Source: Streptomyces lavendulae subsp. lavendulae (GTDB lineage Bacteria; Actinomycetota; Actinomycetes; Streptomycetales; Streptomycetaceae). Taken from it: a DNA stretch of 64,000 bases. Both the position numbers and the translations under genes were made by a program. Numbering within the stretch: position 1 is the first letter of the stretch; each line of letters begins with the position of its first letter. The notes below the pieces were generated by a model that was not told the DNA's origin, searched no databases, and saw nothing but the letters and a program-made list of their open reading frames with translations. Positions 35,843 to 43,950 of this stretch are shown here, one piece after another. The DNA is taken from contig NZ_CP024985.1 of the NCBI RefSeq assembly GCF_002803845.1, positions 6,955,501 to 7,019,500 of the forward strand. The letters are read 5' to 3'.

Positions 35843-35856
35843 CCGCCGCGCGGCGG
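35843..35856. terminator. Short GC palindrome between the response regulator and DinB genes
   Basis: CCGCCGCGCGGCGG, perfect but loop-less 14-bp palindrome two bases after the stop. It could fold into a 5-bp stem, a modest bidirectional terminator. Confidence 0.4.
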
Positions 35857-35863
35857 GCCGTGC

Positions 35864-36463
35864 TCAGGGCGCCGAGCCGTCGAGGCGGCCGGCCTCCCGG
35901 GCCGCCCGCTCCACCCGGGCCCGGTGGGCCGCCCACCAGGCCGCGTCGCGCGACGGCAGGCTCTCGCTCCCGGTCCGCAGACCGGTGGTCCCGTCGATGA
36001 GCTCCCGTACGACGTCCGCGTGCCCGGCGTGCCGGTCGGTCTCGGCGATCATGTGGACGAGGCTGTGGTGGAGGGTCACCTCGTTGCGGGCCCCCCAGGG
36101 CACCCGGCCCACGGCGTCGAGGTCGAGCGCGGCGATCGTCTCGTCCGCGTGCGCGCAGGCCGCGCGGTAGAGGCCGGTGATCTGCTCGCGGGTCTCGTCG
36201 GCCGTGGCCCACAGGTCCGCGTTGGGTTCTGCGTCGCCGGTGATCCACAGAGCCGTCGCCGCGAAGGGCCGCCCGAAGGCGGCGCCGAAGTACAGGGCCT
36301 CGGCGCCGGCCGCGTGCTTGACCAGGCCCAGCAGATTGGTGCCCGTCGGGGTCACGGGCCGGCGGACGTCGTACTCGGACAGTCCGTCGAGCTTCCACAG
36401 GAGGACCTCGCGGGCGTCCTGGAGGTAGGTCCGCAGGTCCTTCTTGGCATCTGATGTGATCAT
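35864..36463 (-). CDS. DinB/DUF664-family protein
   Basis: 199-residue four-helix-bundle protein of the DinB superfamily, often metal-dependent thiol transferases or of unknown role. Metal-ligand-type histidines occur in LVKHAAGAE and in the HMIAETDRHAGHADVVRE segment, the typical 3-His arrangement. The ATG at 36463 starts the conserved helix (LRTYLQDAREVLLWKLDGLS). Convergent with the response regulator. Confidence 0.82.
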   Translation of the reverse strand: MITSDAKKDLRTYLQDAREVLLWKLDGLSEYDVRRPVTPTGTNLLGLVKHAAGAEALYFGAAFGRPFAATALWITGDAEPNADLWATADETREQITGLYRAACAHADETIAALDLDAVGRVPWGARNEVTLHHSLVHMIAETDRHAGHADVVRELIDGTTGLRTGSESLPSRDAAWWAAHRARVERAAREAGRLDGSAP

Positions 36464-36530
36464 CGGGCCAGTCTTGCGGCGGGAGCTCCGCCAGGCACCG
36501 GATTTTCGGCGGGCGCCGCCGGGGTCCCGC

Positions 36531-36549
36531 GCCCCGGGGCTCCCGGGGC
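36531..36549. terminator. Terminator after the DUF5997 gene
   Basis: GCCCCGGG-GCT-CCCGGGGC, perfect 8-bp stem with a 3-base loop, nine bases beyond the stop of the leftward DUF5997 gene. Confidence 0.65.
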
Positions 36550-36557
36550 CGCGGGGC

Positions 36558-36962
36558 CTACTGGGAGTCGCCCGCCTGCTTCTGCGCCTTCTGGGCGTTC
36601 TTCTCCTTGATGCGCACGGCTTCCTTGCGCACGTCGGCCTGGGTGGCGCGCTCCTTCTGCAGCCACTCGGGGTCGTCCTGCTTGATGGCCTCGATCTGCT
36701 CGGTGGTCAGGGCCTCGGTGACCCCGCCGCGCGCGAGACCGGCGATGGACACGCCGAGCTTGGCCGCGACGACGGGCCGCGGGTGCGGGCCGTTGCGGCG
36801 CAGCTCCACCAGCCACGCGGGCGGCTCGGACTGGAGTGCGTTCAGCTCGGAGCGGGAAACCACACCCTCCTGGAACTCGGCGGGGGTGGCTTCGAGGTAC
36901 ACACCCAGCTTCTTGGCCGCGGTCGCGGGCTTCATCGTCTGGGTGTTCTGGTGGGACGTCAT
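36558..36962 (-). CDS. DUF5997 protein
   Basis: 134-residue protein conserved across Streptomyces. It opens MKPATAAKKLGVYLEATPAE, has a central PPAWLVELRRNGPHPRPVVAAKLGVS helical region that resembles a DNA-binding helix-turn-helix (VAAKLGVSIAGLARGGV), and ends in a lysine-rich coil. ATG 36962 is the conserved start. It is divergent, by 58 bp, from the LysR-ligand-domain protein, a pairing I recall as common in the genus. Function unknown. Confidence 0.8.
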   Translation of the reverse strand: MTSHQNTQTMKPATAAKKLGVYLEATPAEFQEGVVSRSELNALQSEPPAWLVELRRNGPHPRPVVAAKLGVSIAGLARGGVTEALTTEQIEAIKQDDPEWLQKERATQADVRKEAVRIKEKNAQKAQKQAGDSQ

Positions 36963-37020
36963 GGTGTCAAGGGTATCGAGCGTGTGCGCCACCTCCGACC
37001 ACGACCGGTAACCTGGCGGA

Positions 37021-37839
37021 GTGACAGGCTCGGATGTACCCCCTTCGTTCCGGCTCGCCTATGTCCCGGGAGTGACGCCCACGAAGTGGGTGCGGATCTG
37101 GAACGAGCGGCTGCCCGACGTCCCGCTGACCCTCGTGGGCGTGTCCGCCGCCGAGGCGTTCGACACGCTGCGCGGCAGCGGCGCCGACGCGGGCTTCGTC
37201 CGGCTGCCCGTGGACCGGGCGGACCTCAGCGCGATCCCCCTCTACACGGAGACGACCGTGGTGGTGATCCCTAAGGACCACCTGGTGGCCGCCGTGGAAG
37301 AGGTGTCGACCGCCGACCTGGCCGACGAGATCGTGCTGCACCCCCTCGACGACGTCCTCGGCTGGGAGACCCTCCCGGGCCGTCCCGCCTTCGAACGCCC
37401 GGCCACGACGGCGGACGCGATCGAGCTGGTGGCCGCGGGCATCGGCGTCCTCGTCGTCCCGCAGTCCCTCGCCCGGCTGCACCACCGCAAGGACCTCACC
37501 TACCGGACGGTCACCGACGCCCCCGAGTCGCGCATCGCGCTGTCCTGGCCCGAGGAGCGGACCACCGATCTGGTGGAGGAGTTCATCGGCATCGTCCGGG
37601 GACGCACCGTGAACAGCACCCGCGGCCGTCCGCCGACGCCGCCCCAGCCCAAGCAGCGCAAGGCCGGTGCGGCCAAGTCGGGCGCGGGCAAGTCCTCGGG
37701 CGCGGGCAAGCAGGGCACGGGCCGGACCGGCGGGAAGCCGGGCGGCGCGGCGGGCAAGCCGACCGGGAAGACGTCCGGCAAGAACCCCCGTGGCGGATCC
37801 GCCGCCCCCAAGCGCGGCAAGCCGCGCCGCCGTCCCTGA
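37021..37839 (+). CDS. LysR-type ligand-binding domain fused to a basic, AT-hook-like tail
   Basis: 272 residues. The first ~195 are a periplasmic-binding fold of LysR regulators (FRLAYVPGVTPTKWVRIWNERLP, GFVRLPVD, VVVIPKDHLVA, AIELVAAGIGVLVVPQSLAR), but no winged helix-turn-helix precedes it; the protein starts at this domain. The last ~75 residues are almost only Lys, Arg, Pro, Gly, Ala, Ser and Thr, include RGRPP (an AT-hook core) and end KRGKPRRRP, resembling histone H1-like tails. It may thus bind DNA through the tail. Divergent from DUF5997, with which it may work. Confidence 0.8.
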   Translation: MTGSDVPPSFRLAYVPGVTPTKWVRIWNERLPDVPLTLVGVSAAEAFDTLRGSGADAGFVRLPVDRADLSAIPLYTETTVVVIPKDHLVAAVEEVSTADLADEIVLHPLDDVLGWETLPGRPAFERPATTADAIELVAAGIGVLVVPQSLARLHHRKDLTYRTVTDAPESRIALSWPEERTTDLVEEFIGIVRGRTVNSTRGRPPTPPQPKQRKAGAAKSGAGKSSGAGKQGTGRTGGKPGGAAGKPTGKTSGKNPRGGSAAPKRGKPRRRP

Positions 37840-37870
37840 CGCCGGGCCGTCCCTGACGCCGGGCCGTCCC
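37830..37870. repeat. 17-bp tandem repeat over the stop codon
   Basis: CCGTCCCTGACGCCGGG occurs twice in tandem plus a 7-base partial third copy. The first copy contains the TGA stop of the LysR-domain gene, and the array ends two bases before the stop of the convergent gene. It looks like a local slippage duplication. Confidence 0.6.
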
Positions 37871-37871
37871 C

Positions 37872-38462
37872 TCAGCGCTGCGCCGTCTCCTCCGGGGGCA
37901 CGGCGTCGCTGACGTGCACCAGCCGGTAGGCGTGGCCGCGCCGGGGCCGGCGGTCGTTCCCGCGCAGGCCCCGGGCCTGCTGGACGGCCGCGTCGAGGAG
38001 CGCCGAGACCTGCGGGTTGGCCCGCCGCAGCCGCAGCAGCTGGTCGGAGCGCAGGCCGACGATCGCCGCGGCGGTCCCGGCGTGCACCCCCTTGGCCACG
38101 GACTGGAGCAGCAGGCGCAGGCCGAAACCGCCGACCTTGCCGGGCGGCGCGACCCGGTGCGCCTCGGCCAGGGCGGAGGCCGAGGCGAGCGCCGCGTCGA
38201 AGGCCGGGTCCTGGGCGCGCCAGCCGGCCAGCATCGGCTCAGGGATCCCGGCCGCGGCCGCGCACCCGGCGGGCCCCAGGCCCAGGGCCGCCGCGTGGAC
38301 GGCGCGGGCCCGGCGGACGCTGTTCTCGGCGCCCAGGTCAGGGTGCGGGTCGAGCGCCGTGGTGAGCGCGCGGTCGACGTCCTCGGCCGCGCCCAGGCCC
38401 GCCAGCACCGTCGCCGCCCATTGCCCGCGGTCGCCCGCCGGGTCCTGTTCCCGCTCGTCCAC
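37872..38462 (-). CDS. Hypothetical protein with helix-turn-helix-like segment
   Basis: 196-residue, alanine-rich, mostly helical protein that I do not recognise. A motif around AAAAGIPEPMLAGWRAQDPAFDAAL resembles the DNA-binding region of small terminase or phBC6A51-type helix-turn-helix proteins, and a second, VGLRSDQLLRLRRANPQVSALL, repeats the pattern. No membrane or export signals. GTG start at 38462 with a GGGAGG about 12 nt upstream. Convergent with the LysR-domain gene. Confidence 0.6.
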   Translation of the reverse strand: MDEREQDPAGDRGQWAATVLAGLGAAEDVDRALTTALDPHPDLGAENSVRRARAVHAAALGLGPAGCAAAAGIPEPMLAGWRAQDPAFDAALASASALAEAHRVAPPGKVGGFGLRLLLQSVAKGVHAGTAAAIVGLRSDQLLRLRRANPQVSALLDAAVQQARGLRGNDRRPRRGHAYRLVHVSDAVPPEETAQR

Positions 38463-38704
38463 TGACTGCGCGCCTCCCGCCGTGTCCGTCCGGCCCGGTC
38501 CCCTGCTCCCATTGTGCGGCCGGGAGGGGGCCGGGGGGATGCCGGTCTCAGCAGGTGGCCGGTGCGGGGTGGGCCGACGCGCGATGGTGATCCGCAGCAG
38601 GCACAGGGCCTGTGAGGTAGGGCAGACCCTGTTCGCCGGTCGACTGGGGTCGGTATTCGGACATGCGTCCCATCACGTTCGGTAACTTGCGGGGGTGGTT
38701 GTTA

Positions 38705-38723
38705 TTAGGGTAGGCAAACCTAA
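38705..38723. promoter_or_regulatory. DmdR1/IdeR iron box
   Basis: TTAGGGTAGGCAAACCTAA matches the 19-bp actinobacterial iron-box consensus TTAGGTTAGGCTAACCTAA at 17 positions. It ends 37 bp before the start of the importer operon, in promoter position. DmdR/IdeR with ferrous iron represses siderophore and iron-uptake genes through such sites, so this operon should be expressed under iron starvation. Confidence 0.88.
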
Positions 38724-38760
38724 GCACCCACCTCATTGCTTCAGCGGAACGAGGGCGTAC

Positions 38761-40317
38761 GTGGACATCAACAGGCGTCAAGTGCTGTGGGCCGGCGGGG
38801 CGATGGGTGCGGCGGCCCTGCTCGCCGCCTGCTCCTCGGGGGACGGCGGCACCACCGACGGGAAGGCCGGCGGGGACGGCGCGCCCAAGAACGGCGGCAC
38901 GCTCCGTATCGGCGCGCTCGGCCGCGCCGGAGCCATCACCCGCGACCCCCACGGCACCCAGGCCAACGAGAGCGACTACCTCGTCATCGCCCTCGTCTTC
39001 GACACCCTCGCCATGCCGGGCGCCAAGACCAACACGGTGCCCCGCCTGGCCGCCTCCTGGGAGCCCTCCGCCGACCTGAGGACCTGGCGCTTCAAGCTCG
39101 CCGAGGGCGCCGCCTTCCACGACGGCACCCCGGTCACCGCCGAGGACGTCGTCTGGTCGCTGCGCCGGCTGCGCGCCACCCCCTCCGGCGCGGCCCGCCT
39201 GCCCGGGGTCAAGGCGCCCGAGAGCATCACGGCCGACGGCGCGGGCACGGTCGTCATCGTCTCCGACTACGCCAACGCCGACTTCCCGCTCCTGACGCGC
39301 CTGGCCACCTTCGTGATGAAGAAGGACACCCCGGACAACGCCCTCGACAAGGCCCCCGGCACCGGCCCGTTCATGCTCGACTGGTACCGGGGCGGCAACG
39401 CCCGCCTGGTCCGCAACGACAAGTGGTACGGCGGGACCGTGCGCCTCGACGCCATCGAGGTCACCATGTTCGAGACCCCACAGGCCATGGCCAACGCCCT
39501 GCTGGCCGGCCAGATCGACGTGGCCTCCAACGCCGGCGCCGTCGCCGCCCGCACGGCCGCGACCCGCAAGGACATCCAGGTCCTGCGCCGCCCCGACGAC
39601 ATGGCGATGCCGATCGTCATGCGCACCGCCGCCGGCAGCCCCTTCGCCGACCCGCGCGTGCGCGAGGCGATGCGCCTGGTCGTCGACCGCGACGCCATGG
39701 TCAAGCAGGTCCTCTCCGGCTACGGCACGGTCGCCAACGACATCATGGGCACCGGCGACCCCGCCTACGCCAAGGATGTCCCGCAGCGCGAGCGGGACCT
39801 GGAGAAGGCCCGGAAGCTCCTCGCCGAGGCCAATTTCGACCTGTCGAGGACCTACTCCCTCGTCACGACCGAGGACGTCTCCGGACTCGCCGAGTCCGCG
39901 ACCCTCTTCGCCAACCAGGCCCGTGAGGCCGGGATCAAGGTCGAGGTCGTCAAGCAGGAGTCCGGAGCCTTCTGGGACAAGACCTGGAAGACCGGCGACC
40001 TCTACACGACCTACTGGGGCACCAACGACTCCGTGGTCTTCTTCGCCTCCAAGACCATGGTCTCCGAGGCCGGGCAGAACGAGGCCGGCTGGAACGACCC
40101 CGCCTTCGACGCCGCCTACCGCAAGGCCACCGCCACCGCCGACGAGAAGGAGCGGGCCGCCGCCCTCAAGGAGCTCCAGCAGATCGAGCACGAGCGCTCC
40201 GGCTACCTCCTGTGGGGCATGGCCGACGGCATCGACCTCGCCGTCGCCAAGGTCAGGGGCCTGCCCACGCTGCCCGGTTACGGCCGCGTCCAACTGGAGC
40301 ACGCGTGGCTGGCCTGA
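38761..40317 (+). CDS. Iron-box-controlled ABC importer, SBP_bac_5 substrate-binding lipoprotein
   Basis: 518-residue cluster-C binding protein. The leader has a twin arginine (NRRQVLW) and a lipobox LAAC (Cys24), so it is probably Tat-exported and lipid-anchored. The SBP_bac_5 core includes TWRFKLAEGAAFHDGTPVTAEDV and GTGPFMLDWYRGG. GTG 38761 follows GAGGG; a GTG at 38695 would lie upstream of the iron box and is rejected. Substrates of this family are peptides, nickel, heme or metal-opine complexes; the iron box suggests an iron chelate, which is inference. Confidence 0.85.
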   Translation: MDINRRQVLWAGGAMGAAALLAACSSGDGGTTDGKAGGDGAPKNGGTLRIGALGRAGAITRDPHGTQANESDYLVIALVFDTLAMPGAKTNTVPRLAASWEPSADLRTWRFKLAEGAAFHDGTPVTAEDVVWSLRRLRATPSGAARLPGVKAPESITADGAGTVVIVSDYANADFPLLTRLATFVMKKDTPDNALDKAPGTGPFMLDWYRGGNARLVRNDKWYGGTVRLDAIEVTMFETPQAMANALLAGQIDVASNAGAVAARTAATRKDIQVLRRPDDMAMPIVMRTAAGSPFADPRVREAMRLVVDRDAMVKQVLSGYGTVANDIMGTGDPAYAKDVPQRERDLEKARKLLAEANFDLSRTYSLVTTEDVSGLAESATLFANQAREAGIKVEVVKQESGAFWDKTWKTGDLYTTYWGTNDSVVFFASKTMVSEAGQNEAGWNDPAFDAAYRKATATADEKERAAALKELQQIEHERSGYLLWGMADGIDLAVAKVRGLPTLPGYGRVQLEHAWLA

Positions 40318-41324
40318 GCCGCACGGCCCGGGAGCCCGCGCCGGCCGCCCCCGCCGCGACGGGGGCGGCCGCCGCGGCGCGCCGCGTCCGCCCCCTGCGG
40401 CGCCTCGCGGCCGCCGTGGCCCGCCGGGCCCTCATGCTGGTCCTCCTGCTGGCCCTGGTGTTCGCCGCGGTCGAGCTGCTGCCCGGGGACGCGGCGAGCG
40501 CGAGCTCCGAGCGCGGGGACAGCGCCGCCGACGTCGAGGCCCGCCGGCACCTGCTCGGCCTCGACCGCCCGGTCTGGGAGCGCTTCGCCGACTGGATGAC
40601 CGCCCTGCCCACCGGGGACCTCGGCACCGGCGCGCGCGGCCAGAAGGTCACCGACCTCCTCGCCGATCCGCTCCCCAACACCCTGCTGCTCGGCGGCACC
40701 GCCTTCCTCCTCACCGTCCTCGCCTCGCTCGCCCTGGGCTGCTGGGCCGCCTGCCGCCCCGGCCGGCTCGCCGACCGGATCGTCTCGCACACCGCCACGG
40801 CGGCCTTCGCCGTACCCGAGTTCGTCGTCTCCGTCGGGCTGCTCCTGGTCCTCGCCCTGTGGAGCGGCCTGCTGCCCGCCGTCACCCTCACCGGCCCCGA
40901 CGGCGCGCCCGACTCCTGGACCATGCTGGTGATGCCGGTCCTGGCCCTGGTGATCCCGCAGACCGGCTGGAACACCCGGATCGTCCGCGGAGCCCTCGCC
41001 GACCAGGCCCGCACCCCGCACGTGGAGGCGGCCCACCTCGACGGGCTGCCCGCGCGCCGGATCGTCCTGCGCCACGCGCTGCCCGGCGCCGTCCCCGCGA
41101 TCGCCACCGGCATCGCCACCTCCACCGGCATGCTGCTCGGCGGCGCCGTCGTGGTCGAGACCCTCTTCAACTACCCCGGCATCGGCAGTGTCCTCGCCTC
41201 GGCGGTCAGCGGCCGCGACACCCCGCTCATCGCGGGCGTCGTCGCCTGCGCGGGCGCCGCCATCAGCCTCGTCCTGCTGGCCGCCGACCTGCTGCGGGAC
41301 GGCATCCTGGGAGACCACCCGTGA
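40305..41324 (+). CDS. Opp/Nik-family permease 1 of the iron-regulated importer
   Basis: 339-residue DppB-type permease. After a basic N-terminus, the first helix (LMLVLLLALVFAAVELLPG) leads to the HLLGLDRPVWERF and GDLGTG extracytoplasmic segment, five further helices and an EAA loop (PHVEAAHLDGLPARRIVLRHALPGA). GTG 40305 overlaps the binding-protein gene by 13 bp and is the likely start. Followed by the second permease with a 4-bp overlap. Confidence 0.84.
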   Translation: MAGLSRTAREPAPAAPAATGAAAAARRVRPLRRLAAAVARRALMLVLLLALVFAAVELLPGDAASASSERGDSAADVEARRHLLGLDRPVWERFADWMTALPTGDLGTGARGQKVTDLLADPLPNTLLLGGTAFLLTVLASLALGCWAACRPGRLADRIVSHTATAAFAVPEFVVSVGLLLVLALWSGLLPAVTLTGPDGAPDSWTMLVMPVLALVIPQTGWNTRIVRGALADQARTPHVEAAHLDGLPARRIVLRHALPGAVPAIATGIATSTGMLLGGAVVVETLFNYPGIGSVLASAVSGRDTPLIAGVVACAGAAISLVLLAADLLRDGILGDHP

Positions 41325-42232
41325 GCGCGGCCGACGTGCCTGCCGGCACCCCCGCCGACGCCCCCGCCGAGGTGTCGGCCGGTCCGGCCGGGCGCCCGGC
41401 CGCCGGGTCCCGAGTCCGGACCCTGCGCCGGATCGCGCCGGGCCTGCTCCTGGTGCTGCTGGCCCTCACCGGCCCCTGGCTCGCCGCGCACCCCCTCGAC
41501 ACCCCGGTCACGGCCCCCTACGCCGCCGCCGGGGACGGAGCCGTCCTGGGCGGCGACCAGCTCGGGCGCGACGTACTGAGCCGTCTGCTCCACGGGGGCG
41601 GCGCCCTGATCGGCGGCGCCCTCCTGATCGCCGTCGCCGTGACCCTGCTCGCCACCGTGCTGGGCTGCTTCGCGGTGCTGCACCCCACGCTCGGCCGCGC
41701 CGTGGAACGCGCCGCCGACGTCCTCATCCTGCTCCCGCCGGTCCTCGGCATCATGCTCGTCGCCCTGGCCTGGCCGGGCGGCGGCCGGTGGGCCGTCATG
41801 GCGGCCGCCGTGGTCCTCGGCACCCCGTACGCCGTGCGCATCGTCGCCTCCGCCGCGGCGCCCCTGGCCCGCGCCGGCTACGTGGAGGCCGCCACCGCCC
41901 GGGGCGAGCGGCTCTCCTCCATCGCCCTTCGCGAGCTGCTGCCCAACCTGCGCTCCACCGTGCTCGCCCTGTTCGGCCTGCGGTTCGTGGAGGCCGTGTA
42001 CGTGATCTCGATGGCCGGGTTCCTCCAGATCGGCCCGCAGCCGCCCGCCGCGGACTGGGCCCTGATGGTCCGTGAGAACGCGCCCGGCATCCTGCTCAAC
42101 CCCTGGGCCGTCCTCGCCCCCAGCCTGGCCATCGCCGTCCTGGCCATCAGCTTCAACCTCGCCTCCGCCTCCCTCTCCTCCCGTCCTTCCCACTCCATCC
42201 GTCCCTCCCGCAAGGCGGTCACCACCCCGTGA
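41321..42232 (+). CDS. Opp/Nik-family permease 2 of the iron-regulated importer
   Basis: 303-residue DppC-type permease with an N-terminal helix (GLLLVLLALTGPWLAAHPL), the GGDQLGRDVLSRLLHGG signature leading into the transport helices, and an EAA loop (YVEAATARGERLSSIALREL). A 33-residue Ala/Pro lead precedes the first helix. GTG start overlaps permease 1 (GTGA), and the stop overlaps the ATPase gene in the same way. Confidence 0.84.
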   Translation: MSAADVPAGTPADAPAEVSAGPAGRPAAGSRVRTLRRIAPGLLLVLLALTGPWLAAHPLDTPVTAPYAAAGDGAVLGGDQLGRDVLSRLLHGGGALIGGALLIAVAVTLLATVLGCFAVLHPTLGRAVERAADVLILLPPVLGIMLVALAWPGGGRWAVMAAAVVLGTPYAVRIVASAAAPLARAGYVEAATARGERLSSIALRELLPNLRSTVLALFGLRFVEAVYVISMAGFLQIGPQPPAADWALMVRENAPGILLNPWAVLAPSLAIAVLAISFNLASASLSSRPSHSIRPSRKAVTTP

Positions 42233-43716
42233 GCGACCTCGACCAGAGCCCTGACGCGTCCGACGCCCCCGTCGCCGAGGTACGCGGCCTGGAGATCCGC
42301 GTCCCCGGCGGCCCGGTCCTGCTGCGGCCGGTCTCCCTGACCGTCCCCGCGGGCCGGATCACCGCCCTGACCGGCCCCTCCGGATCCGGGAAGACCACCC
42401 TGCTGCGCGCGCTGACCGGCCACCTCCCCGAGGGCGCCGCCGTCACCGCGGGAACCCTGGAGGTCCTGGGCACCGAGCCAGGCTCCCTGGGCGCCGAGGA
42501 GCTCCGCCTGCTGCGCCGCAACCGGGTCGCCTACGTCGGCCAGGACCCCGGCTCCGCCCTCAACCCCCGCATGCGGATCCGCAGGATCGTCGCGGAGACC
42601 GCCACCGACCCGGGCGCGGCCGCCGTCCTCGCCCTGCTGCGCGAATGCCTGCTCCCGGTCGACGACGGCCTGCCCGATCGCCGGCCCACCGCCGTCTCCG
42701 GCGGCCAGCAACGGCGCGTGGCCCTGGCCAGGGCGCTGGCCCGCGAGCCGGAGCTGCTGCTGCTGGACGAGCCCACCGCCGGGCTGGACCCCGCCCTGCG
42801 CGACGAGATCGGCGTGCTGCTGCGGCACCTGGCCGCCGCCCGCGGGCTGACCGTCGTGATGGCCTGCCACGACCCCGAACTGGTCGAGGCCTGCGCCGAC
42901 CGGGTGGTCCGGCTCCCGGGTCCGCCCGTACCGGTGCCGGAGTCCCCCTCGGTGCCCCGGCCGCCCGGCCCGCCCGCCGCACCGGGGCCCGCCGGGTCCG
43001 GGAGCGGGCTCCGCGCCCGAGGGGTCGGCGTGGCCTTCGCGCACCGGGCCGGGCGCCACCGGGCCCTGGACTCGGTGGACTTCGACGCGGAACCCGGCAC
43101 GGCCACCGCCGTCGTCGGCCCCTCCGGCTCCGGCAAGACCACCCTGCTGCGGGTACTGGCCGGGCTCCACCCCGCCGACTCCGGCACGCTCACCCTGGAC
43201 GGCGTCCCGCTCGCCGCCACGGCCCGCCGGCGCACCCGGGAGCACCGCCGCAGGGTGCAGCTGGTCCCGCAGAACCCGCTGGACGCGCTGAACCCGGCCC
43301 GTACGGTGGGCTCCGCCCTGGCGCGGCCCCTGCGGCTGCACGGGGGCCTGCGGGGTCCGCGTAGCGCGGCCGAGGTCGCCCGGCTGCTCGAACAGGTGGA
43401 GCTGCCCGCCGGGTTCGCGGGCCGCTACCCGGCCGAGCTGTCCGGCGGGCAGCGCCAGCGCGTCTCCCTCGCCCGCGCCCTGGCCACCGCCCCGGACGTG
43501 CTGCTGTGCGACGAGATCACCTCGGCCCTGGACCCGGACACCTCCGTCGCGGTCATGGAGCTGCTGCGCCGCCTGCGCACCGAACGGCGGATGACCGTGG
43601 TGCTGGTCAGCCACGAGCCGCACCTGGTCGCCGCCTACACGCGGACCGCGCACCTGCTGGAGGCGGGCAGGCTCTCCGCGTCCGGTCCCACGGAGAAGGT
43701 TCTGACCGGGCTGTGA
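42229..43716 (+). CDS. Fused double ABC ATPase of the iron-regulated importer
   Basis: 495-residue protein with two complete nucleotide-binding domains in one chain, equal to DppD plus DppF. Domain 1: GPSGSGKTT, SGGQQRR, LLLLDEPTAGLD. Domain 2: GPSGSGKTT, LSGGQRQR, VLLCDEITSALD. A Pro-rich linker (SPSVPRPPGPPAAPGP) joins them near residues 240-260. The GTG start overlaps permease 2 (GTGA). Fusion distinguishes this operon from the separate NikD/NikE of the nickel system. Confidence 0.88.
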   Translation: MSDLDQSPDASDAPVAEVRGLEIRVPGGPVLLRPVSLTVPAGRITALTGPSGSGKTTLLRALTGHLPEGAAVTAGTLEVLGTEPGSLGAEELRLLRRNRVAYVGQDPGSALNPRMRIRRIVAETATDPGAAAVLALLRECLLPVDDGLPDRRPTAVSGGQQRRVALARALAREPELLLLDEPTAGLDPALRDEIGVLLRHLAAARGLTVVMACHDPELVEACADRVVRLPGPPVPVPESPSVPRPPGPPAAPGPAGSGSGLRARGVGVAFAHRAGRHRALDSVDFDAEPGTATAVVGPSGSGKTTLLRVLAGLHPADSGTLTLDGVPLAATARRRTREHRRRVQLVPQNPLDALNPARTVGSALARPLRLHGGLRGPRSAAEVARLLEQVELPAGFAGRYPAELSGGQRQRVSLARALATAPDVLLCDEITSALDPDTSVAVMELLRRLRTERRMTVVLVSHEPHLVAAYTRTAHLLEAGRLSASGPTEKVLTGL

Positions 43717-43829
43717 CGGGGTGTCCGGAGTCACCGGTCTGGGTGTGGACCCCGGCCGCATCCGGACGGCCGCGGTGCTGCTGTCCATCGTGCTGTCCGC
43801 CGGGGCGGTCGCCGTCCCCGACCGCGATC

Positions 43830-43866
43830 GTCTACAGTGCGGTAGACCGTCTACGTGATGGTAGTC
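43830..43866. promoter_or_regulatory. Tandem operator of four half sites upstream of dedA
   Basis: GTCTAC-N6-GTAGAC, one base, then GTCTAC-N6-GTAGTC: two 18-bp inverted repeats in tandem with a 19-bp period, one mismatch in the last arm. They end 84 bp before the dedA start. The CTAC/GTAG half sites resemble those of BlaI/MecI-type repressors. No such regulator gene is in the window. Confidence 0.6.
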
Positions 43867-43950
43867 GCCGGGTGCTCCCCACCCGGGCCGCCCCCTGCCC
43901 GGCCGCGCCCCGCCGCGCGGCGACGGACAGCCAGTGAGAGGCCGACCGCC

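Noticed and set aside
38761-43716. The second ABC operon considered as another nickel importer
   Set aside because: No Nur-like TTGC/GCAA element is upstream, and a 17/19 iron box is in promoter position instead.
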